Assembly: GCA_043777755.1 (NCBI GenBank)
Contig: JAYWHK010000046.1
Span: 1-13,479, forward strand
Origin: CANHEE01 sp043777755
Lineage (GTDB): Bacteria > Bacteroidota > Bacteroidia > Chitinophagales > Saprospiraceae
DNA: 13,479 bases
Direction: 5' to 3'
The notes below the pieces were generated by a model that worked only from the letters and a program-made list of their open reading frames with translations, was not told the origin of the DNA and searched no databases. A program made the translations under genes and the position numbers. Shown piece after piece: positions 13,197 to 13,479 of the stretch. Each line of letters starts with the position of its first letter. The stretch's first letter is position 1.

Positions 13197-13479
13197 AAAA
13201 ATATCAAGAATTAATCGTTAGTTTTCTACACGATTTTTATGAAGATAAAAATTTAGCTTCTGAAGGAAGTCTTGATAACCAAATTATTGTAGATAGAGAA
13301 CACAATCATTTTCAATTGCTTTGTGTAGGTTGGAAAGGCAAAAAATATTTTACGGGCATTTATTTTCATTTTGACATTAAAAATGAAAAAATTTGGATTC
13401 AACAAAATAATACAGAGTGTTTAGTCGCTGATTATTTTACAGACCGTGGCGTTCCAAAATCAGACATCGTTTTAGGTTT
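13184..13479 (+). CDS. XisI family protein, partial (cut by window end)
   Basis: An ATG at 13184, inside the last codons of xisH in another frame, opens a frame that runs off the window after 98 codons. It starts MDKIKKYQELIVSFLHDFYE, then has a polar loop, FQLLCVGWKGKKYFTGIYFHF, IKNEKIWIQQNNTE, and ends at VADYFTDRGVPKSDIVLGF. The 'KIWIQ.N.TE' and 'GVPK.DIVLGF' motifs are the XisI signature. Only the last dozen or so residues should be missing. The 13-base overlap with xisH indicates translational coupling, as usual for this pair. Confidence 0.9.
   Translation, partial: MDKIKKYQELIVSFLHDFYEDKNLASEGSLDNQIIVDREHNHFQLLCVGWKGKKYFTGIYFHFDIKNEKIWIQQNNTECLVADYFTDRGVPKSDIVLG

Overview
This window is most of a respiratory complex I (nuo) operon from a low-GC member of the Bacteroidota, probably Cytophagales-like. 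The lineage call rests on four things: A-rich leaders instead of strong Shine-Dalgarno sites before start codons, a short NuoG that stops before the molybdopterin domain, a small Bacteroidota-style lipoprotein, and the accessory families present. All genes lie on the + strand.

The core genes run nuoF (155-1498), nuoG (2171-3175), nuoH (3895-4938), nuoI (6349-6957), nuoJ (7583-8092), nuoK (8099-8416) and nuoL (9665-11530), in the normal order. All look intact by motif. nuoA-E would lie upstream and nuoM-N downstream, outside the window.

The striking point is that nearly every nuo junction is filled with same-strand accessory genes; only nuoJ/nuoK (6 bp apart) is clean. F/G holds a DUF433 antitoxin and a DUF5615 PIN-like toxin, plus a possible PIN-toxin tail remnant. 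G/H holds two gene scraps and an antitoxin/RelE-ParE toxin pair. H/I holds a PD-(D/E)XK-like nuclease (copy A), a short DUF433 protein and an unknown 181-residue protein. I/J holds a second DUF433/DUF5615 pair. K/L holds a lipoprotein, PD-(D/E)XK copy B and another short DUF433 protein. After nuoL come a GC-rich hairpin, PD-(D/E)XK copy C, a DinB-like protein and XisH/XisI, with XisI cut by the window end. Inserts total about 4.7 kb between nuoF and nuoL, plus at least 1.9 kb after nuoL, so roughly half of the window is not complex I.

The best candidate for an undescribed system is the repeated pair 'PD-(D/E)XK nuclease followed by a short, C-terminally clipped DUF433 protein' (4950-5765 and 8789-9569). 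It has no DUF5615 toxin and the opposite gene order to the canonical DUF433-DUF5615 modules in the same operon. The wider phenomenon is an essential respiratory operon acting as a landing strip for toxin-antitoxin-like modules that keep its genes intact and co-directional. No transposase, integrase, tRNA, rRNA or CRISPR array is visible. No gene-free stretch exceeds about 160 bases.
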